Of a stretch of 64,000 nt of DNA, positions 11,094 to 22,428 are shown piece after piece. Below the pieces are notes generated by a model that had not been told where the DNA came from, ran no database searches, and saw only the letters and a list, made by a program, of their open reading frames with translations. Positions within the stretch are counted from its first letter, which is position 1. Each line of letters begins with the position of its first letter. This DNA comes from Orobanche coerulescens (taxonomy: Eukaryota; Streptophyta; Magnoliopsida; Lamiales; Orobanchaceae), in contig CM065806.1 in NCBI GenBank assembly GCA_033398695.1, positions 38,527,001 through 38,591,000 of the forward strand, written 5' to 3'. The position numbers were made by a program, and so were the translations under genes.

Positions 11094-11945
11094 ATGGATT
11101 CTCAAAACCAAACAATGTCTACGGATGTTTCTGGAGGCGCGCCTCAGAAAATTGGCTCGGGTTCAGCGAACCACTCTGCCTCGGTTCCGATAGCTAATTC
11201 GGTTTCGGTTACGGTCAACCATGCGGACAAACCAGAGAAATTCAACGGGCAGAATTTCAAGGTATGGCAGCAGAAGATGATGTTCTATCTGACCACTATA
11301 GGCTTGTGTCGATTCCTCACAGAGGATGCGGCAAAATATGACGAAGACAGCGACCAACAAACTCTGATGGCCATTGACGCTTGGAAAACTTTCGACTAAC
11401 TGTGCCGGAACTATGTGATGAATGGCCTTGCCGATTCACTGTACAACGTGTACAGCAGTGCTAAATCAGCTAAGGCGTTATGGGACTCACTAGACCATAA
11501 GTACAAGATCGAGGACGCCGGTGCCAAGAAGTGGATTGTTGGACGGTTTCTCGATTACAAGATGATGGACTCCAAGACTGTAGTGAGTCAGGTACAGGAG
11601 CTACAAGTGATCATTCACGAAATCCATGCTGAAGGAATGGTCATTAGCGAATCCTTCCAAGTGGCTGCTGTGATCTAAAAACTGCTCCCGACTTGGAAAG
11701 ACTTCAAGAATTATCTCAACCACAAGCGCAAGGAGATGAGCATGGAAGATCTGATTGTTAGACTTCGCATAGAGGAAGACAACCGAGGATCAGAAAAGAA
11801 GGTAAATGCTATTGTGGCAAAGGCCAATGTTGTGGAAACTGGACAGAGATCCAAGAAAGGCAACATTGGAAAGGAAACCAAGCTGGGACCTAAAGGAGGA
11901 ATTGGGAAAAAGAAGGAAAATCCCTTGGAAAATGCTACAACTGTG
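11094..11945 (+). pseudogene. gag: Copia element 1 gag (UBN2-type)
   Basis: Gag forms the virus-like particle. The frame starts at ATG 11094, 65 bp after the LTR, and shows the copia gag core: KFNGQNFKVWQQKM near residues 44-57, then [10 protein letters not shown] and FLDYKMMDS. It is cut by TAA at 11397 and TAA at 11676, both in frame. It then shifts frame between about 11900 and 11930. Downstream, the zinc knuckle reads C-Y-N-C-x4-H-x4-Y at 11930-11971, so the last zinc-binding Cys is replaced by Tyr. Confidence 0.9.
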
Positions 11946-13540
11946 AAAAGATGGGTCATAGGGCGGCCGACTACAGGCTGCCAAAGAAACCAAAGAAAAA
12001 TGAAGGTAATGCAGCACATCTAATTACCGAACAAGTGGAACATCTTGACTTATGTGCTATGATCTCCGAAGTGAACCTAGTTGGCTCAAATCTTAAAGAG
12101 TGGTGGATCGACACTGGAGCAACTAGGCATATATGTGCCAATAAAACTATGTTCTCCTCCTTGGAAGAAACGGATGCCGATGATATGCTGTATATGGGAA
12201 ATTCTGCAACCTCAACTATCTTGGGCGAAGGCACGGTGATTTGAAGATGACATCTGGAAAGGAAGTGACTCTTAAACGAGTGTTATATGTGCCCGATATC
12301 CGCAAGAACCTTATTTCTGGTACCTTGTTGATGAAGCACGGCTTTAGATCAGTTTTCGAGTCCGATAAAGTTATTTTGTCGAAAAATGGTGTGTTTATAG
12401 GCAAGTGATATGAATGCGATGGGCTAGTTAAGCTCAATGTAATGACTATAAAAAATAATGAAATGAAGAATTCTTCTGCTTACTTGCTTGAGTCTCCTAA
12501 TTTATGGCATGCTAGATTAGGACATGTTAATTTTAATGCAATGCGTAGACTAATTGCATTAGATCACATACCAAAGTTTAAAGTTGATTTAAACCACAAG
12601 TGTGAAACTTGTGTAGAGGCAAAATTAACTCGATCTCCCTTCCGACAAGTGGAAAGAAACACCAAACCTTTAGAATTAATACATAGCGACCTATGTGATT
12701 TGAAGTTTGTTCAAACTAGAGGTGGAAATAAATATTTTATTACTTTCGTGGATGATTGTACTAAATATTGCTATGTATACTTGCTTAAAAGCAAAGATGA
12801 AGCCATAGAGAAATTCATTCTCTATAAAACGGAAGTTGAGAATCAATTGAATGCTAAGATAAAAGTTTTGAGGAGTGACCGTAGAGGTGAATATGTGGAA
12901 CCATTCGGCGAATTTTGCTTGCAACATGGGATTATTCATGAAGTCACTGCCCCATATGCACCACAGTCAAATGGCGTGGCGGAACGTAAGAACCGCACTC
13001 TAAAAGAGATGATGAATGTGATATTACTAAATTCAGGTCTGCCGCAAAATATGTGGGGAGAAGCCATCTTAACGGAAAATTATCTCTTAAACAAGATATG
13101 CCGTAAGAACGGGGACAAAACTCCTTATGAATTGTGGAAAGGAGTCAAGCCTTCCTACAATTACATGAAAGTGTGGGGGTATCTAGCAAAGGTGATGATA
13201 CCTACTCCTAAGAAAGTTAAAATAGGCCCAAAAACGGTTGACTACATTTTCATTGGGTATGCACGCAACAACAATGCTTACCGATTTCTTATGCATGTAT
13301 CCAAAGTGCCTGAGATTTACAAGAATACGATTATGGAATCAAGAAATGCGTCATTCTTTGAGAACATCTTTCCTTGTAAGACTGCAAGTGAACCCCTTAT
13401 CTCATTTGAACAGACTTCTGAACTAATGGATGAAGATAATGAAGACCAAATAATGGATAATGAGGATGAATCTAGAAGGAGCAAGCGAAAAAGGACGGAG
13501 AAATCTTATGGACCATTTCATCACCTACTTGCTCGAAAAG
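11946..13540 (+). pseudogene. pol: Copia element 1 pol: protease and integrase
   Basis: The protease active site WIDTGA lies at about 12104-12121. A frameshift near 12240 and a TGA at 12406 follow. The integrase frame (12442 onward) has the GAG-pre-integrase motif WHARLGHV, an HxxxxH-CxxC zinc region (CETCVEAK), and the catalytic D (HSDLCD), D (RSDRRGEY) and E (VAERKNR). So the DDE triad is kept although the reading frame is not continuous. Near 13540 the frame shifts again into reverse transcriptase. Confidence 0.92.
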
Positions 13541-15070
13541 GCACCTCAGACTTACAAAGAAGCTGTAAGCTCAACGGATGGACCTCTATGGAAGGAGGCT
13601 ATCAAAGAAGAGATTGATTCTATATTACAGAATCATAGTTGGGAACTAGTGGAATTACCTCCTAAGTGTAAACCAATAGGAAATAAGTGGATTTTCAAGA
13701 AGAAATTGAAAGATGGAGCAGTTGATAAATATAAGGCTAGGCTCGTATCAAAGGTATATAACCAACGTGAAGGCCTAGACTATTTTGATACTTACTCTCA
13801 TGTGACGAGAATAACTTCCATCAGGATGATACTTGCCATCGCAGCATTACGAGGCTTAGAAGTTCATCAAATGGATGTTAAGACTGCCTTTCTTAATGGG
13901 GACTTAGAAGAGGAAATCTACATGGAACAACCCGAGGGGTTCTCTGCTCCTGGACAAGAAAGGAAAGTCTGCAAGTTGGTCAAATCATTGTACGGATTGA
14001 AGCAGGCACCAAAACAGTGGCATGAAAAATTTGATCATATCATGATAAGCAGTGGCTTCAAAATTAATGAATCCGACAAATGTGTATATGTGAAAGACAC
14101 AGAAGATAGCTATGTCATTTTGTGCCTATATATAGATGACTTGCTCATTACCAGCAGTAATGAAAGAATAATCAAATCGACCAAAGACATGCTGAGGTCG
14201 AGATTTGATATGAAGGATATGGGACTCGCAGATGTAATTTTAGGGATTAAAATCACACGAACGTCGGAAGGTCTCATGCTGAGTCAAGCCCACTATGTGG
14301 ACAAAATCCTTGAAAGATTTAATAAGGATGACTCTGGCACAGCCAAAACCTCGGTGGATATGACGTTGAGACTATCCAAGAATAAGGGTGAAGGAGTATC
14401 TCAACTTGAGTACTCACGCATAATAGGAAGTATGATGTACTTGATGATCTGTACAAGACCAGATATAGCCTACTCAATTAGTAGACTAAGTAGATACACG
14501 AGCAACCCCGGAAAGGATCACTGGAAGGCGATCATAAGGGTACTAAGATACTTAAGGGGTACTCGTGAGTATGGGCTGCACTATACCAAATATCCAGCAG
14601 TACTTGAAGGATATAGTGATGCAAATTGGATATCTGATATAAAAGACTCCAAGTCTACAAGCGGATATGTATTCACACTAGCAAGAAAGTTGGCATGGAA
14701 ATCTTCGAAAAAGACACTTATATCTCGGTCAACGATGGAATCCGAGTTTATAGCCTTAGATAAATGTGTAGAAGAGGGAGAATGGCTACACCATTTTCTA
14801 GAAGATATTCCAAGATGGGCAAAGCCTGTGACCGCAATATGTATTCATTGCGATAGTCAATCTGCGATTGGCAGGGCACATAGTGTAATGTACAATGGTA
14901 AGTCTCATCACATAAGGAGGAGACATAATACCACTAGACAATTGATATCAACAGGAGTTATCACTATTGACTATGTGTCATCAAAGGATAACATTGCGGA
15001 TCCGCTAACCAAAGGGATATCAAGAGACCTTGTTGACAAATCATCAAGAGAAATGGGTCTATTGCCTTGA
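13541..15070 (+). pseudogene. pol: Copia element 1 pol: reverse transcriptase and RNase H
   Basis: A long open stretch reads [20 protein letters not shown], then [14 protein letters not shown], the catalytic CLYIDDLLI, and RNase H motifs [22 protein letters not shown] and [11 protein letters not shown], closing with ADPLTKG and a TGA at 15068-15070. This part is uninterrupted for over 500 codons and is the best preserved part of the element. The strict start is a frameshift from the integrase frame, not an ATG. Confidence 0.93.
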
Positions 15071-15688
15071 GCTAATGGTTTTATGGAGGATACCCAACCT
15101 AAGCTGACTGGAGATTCCAAGATCTAGGTTTAATGGGACAACCAATCCATAAAACTGGGCACGATCACTGTGGGGGGGGGGGGGGGGGGTTACCCCGAAC
15201 CGACCATTCCTAGGATGAAAACAGTGATACCCGTAGGGAGAGGTTATGCTTATGCTTTTAATGATTCTTAAGTCGACAACGTATAGTCGGGTGGAGTAAA
15301 ATACGGGTTTACTCAAAATACTTAAAGAGAATCACCTATGTTAGAAAGAAGAGGGGTCGCTTCAAAGGAGAATTGCAAAGGCACAATTCTTTAGAAACTC
15401 TCGCAGAACCAGGACGGTGTCCACGGCTAAAATAGGCACAATAATGAGAACAGAACAAATCAGGAAGGACACTTGTGAAGGATATACGATCACTTACACA
15501 AGCGGTCGGACAGTTCAAAGGTATCTAGTCACACTGTCTAGCCAGTAAGGAGAATATATCTTTTCGAGGGAAGGTTCAAGGAGCATACTCTACCTATCCT
15601 ATGCAATGCCTAACCGTAGTAACTATCACCAAGTCAACTCAGTGTCTGACGTGTGCTGTTGGACCATCAATCTCATTCATGTGGGGAT
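15071..15688 (+). other. Copia 1 3' untranslated region with polypurine tract
   Basis: Non-coding sequence between the pol stop and the 3' LTR. The last bases, CATGTGGGGAT at 15678-15688, form the polypurine primer for plus-strand DNA synthesis directly before the LTR. No extra open frame is convincing here. Confidence 0.8.
15172..15189 (+). repeat. Poly(G) tract, 18 bases
   Basis: Eighteen consecutive G lie about 100 bases after the pol stop, followed by TTACCCC. Such pure G runs are rare and can form G-quadruplexes. The exact length may be affected by sequencing error. Confidence 0.9.
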
Positions 15689-16742
15689 TGTTGGAAATAT
15701 TAGATATAATAGAGGAAATGGGCTGTTTTGAGCAGCCTACTTGAGAGGAAATTTTGAGTGGGCTCGACTACGAGTTAAAGTAGGTACTTAGTTGGAATAC
15801 GTAGTACTCCGTACGAGGTTTCCAAAACATGTAAGAACACTCAAAATGATTGAGGTATGAATGAGATATAATGTTCCAAAGTGAACCCTTAAGAAATGGG
15901 TTTGGGATGTTATCCCACATTGGAAAAAAAGGGAGAAATTGTGAGTATATAAGGAGATGTGGACAAAGGCATGTTCAAAAAGTGAGACATGTGTGGATGT
16001 GTGACTAGGCGCCCCTCGCGCGCGCATACACACACACACGCGCGCACCCGCCGCCGTCCGTACGTCCGGCTCGGCTCGGCTCAGCTCGGTCCGGTCCGGT
16101 CTCGGTCGAAGGGCGATTTGGGCGAAATGTCTCGGCGTCTCGAAGTTATCTTTTTACTGCAATTTTATTCGGTAAAATTTTATTTTACTGAAAATACCCC
16201 AATTAATAAATTTTGAATTTTTCGGATCCAGATAAAATCGAATTAAACAGATCTGGATAAGTATTGAGATACAAATCCTGATCAGTTTAGAATTCCTCCA
16301 GATACCAATCTTGGTCGGTATAGAGTTCCTCCAGCACACAACCTCCTCCAGCCTTCACCTATAAATACCCGACTTAAGGGGCTCATTTTTTACACACTTA
16401 ATACGTACGATTTTTCCAGAGCCTTTTACAGTCAGATATTTTTCTTCTTCGGTTGGTGATAGTATACAGAGTTGTTCTAGTTCGTTGAAGGTGCAGCGCA
16501 TCATCGATTGACTGCATCGAGCTGTTGTTTTATCCTGGGAGGCAGACGTCATACACCGTGGTGAGGGCGAATTTGCTTTAAGGAGACAGATACTCTGGAC
16601 TCAACAGCGACCCTTTCGCTCGTTTGCGCGAACGGGAATTTTTTTTTTTTGCTAATTGATTTTTTGCAGGATTTGGATAAAATATTATATATATATATAT
16701 TCTGTTATTTTTCAAGTAATCGTTTTCAAAATTATTCAACAG
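15689..16742 (+). repeat. Copia element 1, 3' LTR
   Basis: 1054 bp, TGTTGGAAAT to TTCAACA, with a TATA box at 16360. Compared with the 5' LTR it has an ACACACAC insertion near 16027-16040 and fewer GGCTC units. The right target copy GTTTG follows at 16743. Confidence 0.95.
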
Positions 16743-16747
16743 TTTGT

Positions 16748-17540
16748 TATCGAACAGATACATCAAACAAATGAATTTACTCTATACGGCTTCAAGATCG
16801 TCTGAACGGTCTTGGGTAGGTGATGTTTTATTTTCGGTTATGTATTACTTTGATCGAAACAAAGGATGAATTTAAACAATATTGTTTTTGTTCATCCTTT
16901 AATATTTTGAATAACAAAAAAATTATGATCTACATAGATCGATGATGATTTTTATTTCTTTCGTGTTTTGTACCACACGAAAAAAAAATCTGAGATCATT
17001 AGTTTTTTTTAGTTCGACTAAGTAGTGGTTGTAGTATTGTGTGGAGATGGGTTAGGATAGTTTTGAATTTGTTGTCGAAGGTTTTTGATGTTGTGATAGT
17101 GTGATTAAAGGATTAGGAAAAGATAAGATCTATGAGGATTAACTGAGATCAGTATCATTTTTTTTCCCGTTTTTCATTTTTTTTTGTGGTTGATTATGGA
17201 TTAGGATAGAAATAGAGGATGATGGTGAAGATCGTTACAAAAATGAGATGGTGATAGTTTTATTTATATTCTTCAAAATCCAACTAAAAAGTCTTATATT
17301 TAAAGACTTATTGATACAATCCGAATGCTTTGTATTCTTTTCTCAATACACAAATTTATGAGTTGTGTAACTCTCGGATTGTTTGTATTCTTTTTTGCAT
17401 ATGATTGTAGACATTCAATTGAGAACTCATGTGGAGCTTTGTCATGTTTGTTACATATTTTTGTACACAGTTATTCTTCCACATTAAATTTAGCCACTCA
17501 ATCTTTAAGTAATATAGATAAGATAAGATAAGATGAGAAG
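16748..17540. other. Non-coding spacer
   Basis: T-rich DNA between copia element 1 and the LINE. No gene, terminal repeat or tandem array is clear, apart from a GATAA run at about 17516-17533. Confidence 0.45.
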
Positions 17541-17855
17541 GAATTAGTTGTCACTGATTCTATTTCCATGGATACCGATAGCCTTACCCAATTTCAGCCT
17601 GATTTGTCGCTAAATCCAACTTTTAATTCCGCATCTCTTATAAACCATGACCCATTGATTGAAAATTCCCTGGACCATAATACTTATAGCCCACTTCCTT
17701 TAATTACTCTCCCGGCCCATTCGATTTTACACGTTCCCAGCCCAATACCCAATCCACACCCATGCAATTCCAAGCCCAATTCCCTGCAGCTCCTGGACCT
17801 TTTATGCGAATTAATTCTGGACTGCTACAGGAAGCCCATCAGTCCTTTCTCACCG

Positions 17856-18100
17856 GGTAGGAATGGCAATGGGAGGATTCGGGCGGGTCCGAACCCGAAA
17901 TTCGAAATTTGTCTCATTCCCGTCCCGTTCCTCAACGGGGATTTTGTCGGGCGTCCCATTGGGGCAACAACTTACCTCGAATCCCGTCTCGTTCCCCGTT
18001 TTTGCCCCGAAACCCAAAATTGTTATGTATCAATTATCAAAATCTAAACACAATATGTAACTAAAAATAAATATGCATGTTCGAAAATCTCTCTCTCTCT

Positions 18101-18136
<36 letters not shown>

Positions 18137-18313
18137 TATAATATAATATCGGGGCGGGGCGGGGCGGGGCGGCGCGGTCACTGCCCCGAACCCCAATAAA
18201 ATCCTGTTAATGCCCCGATCCCCGCCCTCTAACCCGATAATGTCTGCCCCGCCCCGACCCGTTAAGATCGAGTTTCGGATTTCTCCATCGGGTTCGGATT
18301 TTATTGCCATCCC
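17856..18313 (+). mobile_element. GC-rich non-autonomous hAT-like element
   Basis: 458 bp, starting GGTAGGAATGGCAAT and ending, on the minus strand, GGGATGGCAATAAAA. It is flanked by TCTCACCG (17848-17855) and TCTCACCC (18314-18321), an 8-bp duplication with one mismatch. The interior has GGGGC repeats (18151-18173) and a TA tract. No coding capacity. Confidence 0.7.
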
Positions 18314-18443
18314 TCTCACCCACCTCGAACCCAATAATAACAATTCAGCCAAAAAAACCGCCAAAAAACCCGCCAAAATGCTTCCTGTCTCTCATTTGAA
18401 ATCCCATAAATTCAGTCGTTACCCTTTGCAGTCTATGAACTTA

Positions 18444-19388
18444 GGGTGGTGGCAATGGTACCTCCCTTACTCCCATCTACCCCCACTCTCCACCAATAAT
18501 ATTCTTCCAACTCATCCAACCCCCACTTTACCCCCACTCTACCCTCACTCACCATTTTTTAGTGGCAATCATGCCTCATCTACCCTCACCACTTTTAATT
18601 TTTTTTTTTACCTTTTTATATTAAAAATTATATCAAACAATTTAATAAAAACACATAATATTTTATTATTACTTAAAAGGAAATTACAAAACACTTAAAA
18701 AAAATTACATAATACTAAAAAAAAAAGAAATAATACTTAAAAAAAATTAGATCCTAAAAAAAGAAATAATACTTAAAAAAAACATACTAAATTTTATATG
18801 TAAAGCATTAAATAATTGAGGGTTTAAAGCGAAAATTCCTAATTAATTATAAGAAAATTACAAAATACTTAAAAAAAAATTAACTTTTATATACCACACC
18901 ACATCTAACTTTTATTTTTAAAAGAAAAAAAAACAAATTTTAAATAATTACAAATATAAGATTAAAAAAAACAAAATACATATAAATAATAAAAAAAAAA
19001 CACAGCACACACACACCCATGCTACTAGCACACACACATCCATCCTCTTTGCAAGTCTCTCTTTCTGTTCATATATATATATACAACCATATATATACAA
19101 CCTGCAAAAAAAAAAAAAAACAGCACACACACACCCATTCGAAATATATATATACAACCATATATATACAACATGCAAATACATATATATATATATATAT
19201 AACCACAGTATATATATATAACCACACACACACGCACGCCCCGTTCAACGGCTCTTTTCCTTCACAAGCCGCAGCGGTTTAAGAACCCGCGAAGCCTTCT
19301 ACCCGAGCCAAGCCGCGGAGGTGGCGGCGGTGTTCACCGTGCGAGTTAGCCCAACCCGCGGCTAAGCCGCGGTCCGTTGCCACCACCC
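18444..19388 (+). mobile_element. PIF/Harbinger-like element 1 (non-autonomous)
   Basis: The ends are GGGTGGTGGCAATGG and, reversed, GGGTGGTGGCAACGG, flanked by TTA on both sides (18441-18443 and 19389-19391). The TTA duplication and G-rich ends fit PIF/Harbinger. The 945-bp interior is A-rich with CA and TA microsatellites. The apparent small proteins there are translated repeats. Confidence 0.8.
19040..19235. repeat. CA and TA microsatellites in Harbinger 1
   Basis: Alternating ACACAC and TATATA blocks, with a tandem unit that includes TACAACCATATATATACAAC. They produce long false open frames on both strands. Confidence 0.85.
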
Positions 19389-19563
19389 TTAATGGATACT
19401 TCTAATATTCTAATGCCTAATCAGAGGAAAAGGGGAAGACCGTTTGGTAGCAAGAATAAGGTAAGTGGTGTTAATGCTAATCCAGTAGATGGTTTGTTGG
19501 ATCAGGAGAATGATATGGACGCACGAAGTTCTAAGAAAGTGAAAGGAGATTGGATAACTCTTA

Positions 19564-21426
19564 GGGGGGAGGGAGTGGGGCTCGGGTAAGGGGATCGGGT
19601 ACCCTTACCCGAGCGGTAACACCGCCGCCGCGACATCGGGTAAGGCGGGCGGTGTTACCTTGCGGCTTCGGAAGCCGATCGGTTGGGGGGGGGGGTTGGT
19701 TTTCAATATACTAACCGTTGCAACGGCTAGTTGAATAAAAAAAAATTTTTTTTTCCCTATAAAATCCAACATTTTCAACTCATTTTTTCAAAATAAAAAC
19801 ACACAAAACACAAATAAAAACACACACTAATATTTCAAAAACACAAAACCATGGATTCAAGAAGAGGTAAAAAAACTTCCACCTCGCAACCACAACAAAC
19901 TCCGTTAGGATTTAGCGTTTATTCTCAAGATCCCGAATCAATTTTACGTTCCACAACCTCAATCTCCGCATCCATTTTACCAATATAATATGGGTCCTCC
20001 TCAAATGAATCCTCAACACTACAACATCACTACTACAAGCGAGTTCTCCCCGTTCGAAAACATTGATGAAGACGTAGAGTACGTACCCGAAACACAACCA
20101 CTACCAAACGAAGAAGACGAAGATGAGGAAGTTCAAGAAGTCGATCCGAGAGGGAAGAAAAAAGCATTCGGTGGGAGGAGGCCCCGTGAACTTTGGTCGC
20201 CGGCACAAGAGGAGGCTTTGGCGAAAGCGTGGATTCAAATCTCCGAATGTGGTGTTGTCGGTAATGAACAAAAGTCCGACGGTTTTGGAAACGGATTCTC
20301 AAGCATTACGAGGAACTATGGATTCGAGTTCACGAACTTTACATTCGTAGAATACCAAGTGGAAAACAATGAACACGGCCAAGGGTATTTTCAACGGCTA
20401 CTACCTCCAACCCGTACAAACTATACTTTTTATTTTACGTAATCTATATTTTTTATTTTACATAATCTATATTTTTTATTTTGTATATAATGTAGAAACG
20501 TGCTAAGGCTAGTGGGTGCAACGACTTGGACGTGGTGAGGCAAGTTGAGTCCGATTACTATACAGCAAAAAAAAGACAATTTACTCATACCTTGGCGTGG
20601 GAGATTGTCAGATGTCATGACAAATGGACGGAGCAAGAATGTTTTCAAGATATTGCCGGTGCGACAAGCAACTCTTCAAAAAGGAAGTCGGGGAGTATGA
20701 ATCGGCAAGCAACACCGTTCCCGACATAAATGAAGACCCGAACCCTCCACTTTCATCAAGAAAGATGAAAAAGAAGCAAGGCGCATCCTCGTCGATCTCA
20801 AGTGTTGCGGATGAAATCAACTCCTACACACAAAAGAAGACACAATATTTGGAAGAAAAACGCGAGAAGGATGCTTTGGCAAAACAATTGTTGGCTACAC
20901 AACTCGAGGGGGCGAAGTTCAAGAATGCACAACGGAGATGAAGTTTTTGGAGCCGCATGATCACATTCGCGATCCCGCTATGTTGGAATTCGTTGTTAAC
21001 CAAAAACGTGAAATTGCGGCCAAACACGGATGGGCTTGCAATTTTTAAGTTGTAGTTTCAACTTGTTTTAATTTCAAATTATGTAATGTTTTTTTTTTTA
21101 AGTTGTAGTTTCAATTTTTAAGTTGTAGTTTTTTTTTAAGTATTATGTAATATTTTTATTTTTAATGAAATGGTATGTTTTTATGTAATGTTTTTTTTTA
21201 AGTATTATGTAATGTTTTTATTTTTAATGAAATTGTATGTTTTTATTTTAATATTGTATGTGATTTTATGTATTAAAAATATAAAAAAAAAATTGGGTAG
21301 TATAGGTGACCACTCCCTCCACTTAGGGTAGTGTTAGGGTAGAATTGGGTAGTTTTGAGTTGGAGGGTTTCTATTGGATAGAGGTGAGGTGGCACCTAGG
21401 GTATTAGGTGACCACTCCCTCACCCC
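19564..21426 (+). mobile_element. PIF/Harbinger element 2 carrying only the Myb-like ORF1
   Basis: 1863 bp, starting GGGGGGAGGGAGTGG and, reversed, GGGGTGAGGGAGTGG, flanked by TTA (19561-19563 and 21427-21429). It holds a degraded ORF1-type gene but no DDE transposase, so it depended on an autonomous relative. A second terminus-like string GTGACCACTCCCTCC lies 100 bp inside the right end (about 21307). Confidence 0.85.
19851..21048 (+). pseudogene. Harbinger ORF1 (Myb/NAM-associated type) pseudogene
   Basis: The protein family is the DNA-binding partner of Harbinger transposase, often annotated in plants as glutathione S-transferase T3-like or NAM-associated. Visible motifs are LWSPAQEEALAKAWIQIS (Myb-like helix) at about 20190-20240, VGNEQKSDGF, FTHTLAWEIVRCHDKW at about 20580-20620, and a coiled C-terminal region with KKTQYLEEKREKDALAKQ. 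ATG 19851 starts it. Frameshifts near 19940, 20285, 20690 and about 20935 break it. The tail REIAAKHGWACNF ends at TAA 21046-21048. Confidence 0.75.
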
Positions 21427-21487
21427 TTACAGGTCTACCAGAGGCGGCAGTTGTGGAGCAACCCCGCATATATCAATGAGCTGTTTG

Positions 21488-21921
21488 CAGGGCCGGGTGT
21501 CAGGGGCCTGGGCAAAAAAAGAAAAAGGGGTCTGAGTGCTCGAAACTCTAATAATCATGTTTTCATCTAGAAACTAAAAAAATAACATGTAATTATTATT
21601 TTTAATAAAAAATGCCATATAATTATAATTTTTAATAAAAAAATGCCAAATCAGCTTTGTAACCTGCAAAATCTCTTATTTCCGATTAGGGTAGTTGTTT
21701 TAAAAATAAAAACAAACTTTCACTGGTTAACGTAGAAAAATTTCTTCCGGTGGTTAATCTAAAAAAATGCAAAATATAGTGGTATTTGTAGAATTTTCCC
21801 TCAAATTAAATAGCTAATATTTTTTTCCTAATATAATATTGCTTTTTTTAAATTTTGGGGCCCCTCAAATTTGGGGGCCCTGGGCAAAAGCCCACTTTGC
21901 ACTAAGTGAGGACCGGCCCCG
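21488..21921 (+). mobile_element. hAT-like MITE in LINE ORF2 start
   Basis: 434 bp, starting CAGGGCCGGGTGTC and, reversed, CGGGGCCGGTCCTC. Flanks are GCTGTTTG (21480-21487) and GTTGTTTG (21922-21929), an 8-bp duplication with one mismatch. The interior contains GGGGCCCCTCAAATTTGGGG. No coding capacity. Confidence 0.75.
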
Positions 21922-21989
21922 GTTGTTTGAGTTGGAACTGTCAAGGTTTGGGGAATCTTTGGACAGTTCAGGCACTTGGAAATCTTATA

Positions 21990-22246
21990 CTACCTCTGTT
22001 CTACTATAATTGAAACATCTGGACTTTCACGCTTGCCAATGCATAACTTCGATTATTAATATCTTTAATTCTTTATTTTCAAAAATTATAAAAATTTGAT
22101 ATTTTGAAAATATATTTCGCGGTGAATCTAACAAGATGTCACATGACTATCTTTTTTCATATATATGAATCACAAAAGATGGTCAAAAGACAGTGTGTGA
22201 ACAGTGTAATGGTCAACACGTTGCAATAATAAGAGAACGGAGGAAG
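21990..22246 (+). mobile_element. Stowaway-like MITE in LINE ORF2
   Basis: 257 bp, starting CTACCTCTGTTCTACTATAA and ending GAACGGAGGAAG, with TA on both sides (21988-21989 and 22247-22248). The termini are variants of the Stowaway CTCCCTCCGTTC consensus. Confidence 0.85.
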
Positions 22247-22428
22247 TACAAGATTTCAACCCCAACATGGTCTTTCTCATGGAAACCAAATTAGGTGACG
22301 GTGGGATTGACATGCTTCGTAATAAATTCAATTTGTTTGGTATTGATGTCCCTGCGATTGGTCGTTCAGGTGGGTTAGCTTTGTTTTGGGATAAGAGTAC
22401 GTCGGTGTCGATTTTGAGCTTTAGTAAA

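Larger units (their letters stand above)
9993..16742 (+). mobile_element. Copia element 1, complete but defective
   Basis: A 6.75-kb Ty1/copia element has two LTRs of about 1.04 and 1.05 kb starting TGTTGGAAAT and ending TTCAACA, flanked by the exact 5-bp duplication GTTTG (9988-9992 and 16743-16747). Domain order is gag, protease, integrase, reverse transcriptase, RNase H, which defines copia. Gag and pol carry at least four stops and three frameshifts, so it cannot act on its own. No obvious tRNA-Met primer site follows the 5' LTR. Confidence 0.95.
17568..21479 (+). pseudogene. LINE ORF1 C-terminal part (split by three insertions)
   Basis: The pieces are 17568-17855, 18314-18443, 19389-19563 and 21427-21479. 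The third piece encodes RKRGRPFGSKNK, a basic AT-hook-like motif common at the end of plant LINE ORF1, and the last ends in PRIYQ before TGA. The first piece is a Ser/Pro/Asn-rich linker. A frame change lies between pieces 1 and 2, so it is not intact even after subtraction of the insertions. Zinc knuckle and RNA-binding domains are missing. Confidence 0.7.
17540..22428 (+). mobile_element. L1-type LINE fragment interrupted by five DNA transposons
   Basis: The end of ORF1 and the start of ORF2 of a plant L1-type LINE are recognisable once five insertions are set aside (17856-18313, 18444-19388, 19564-21426, 21488-21921, 21990-22246). The ORF1 stop and ORF2 start overlap as ATGA at 21476-21479. 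The 5' part of ORF1 (nucleic-acid-binding domains) is absent, as expected of 5' truncation. ORF2 ends after about 100 codons at the LTR fragment beginning at 22429. Confidence 0.8.
21476..22428 (+). pseudogene. LINE ORF2, N-terminal endonuclease part
   Basis: The ATG at 21476 opens a frame with the LSWNCQGLGN signature of plant L1 AP-type endonuclease. It resumes after two insertions at 22249 with NPNMVFLMETK, where the E is a catalytic metal ligand, and RSGGLALFWD. A hAT (21488-21921) and a Stowaway (21990-22246) split it. Subtracting each element with one target copy keeps the frame open. The rest of the endonuclease and all reverse transcriptase are lost at 22429. Confidence 0.8.

Noticed and set aside
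11163..12437. Minus-strand open frames across the copia 1 gag/protease region
   Set aside because: They are antisense shadows of gag and pol, with no family resemblance.
18948..19282. Open frames rich in Tyr, Ile and Cys on both strands
   Set aside because: They are translations of CA and TA microsatellites inside Harbinger element 1.
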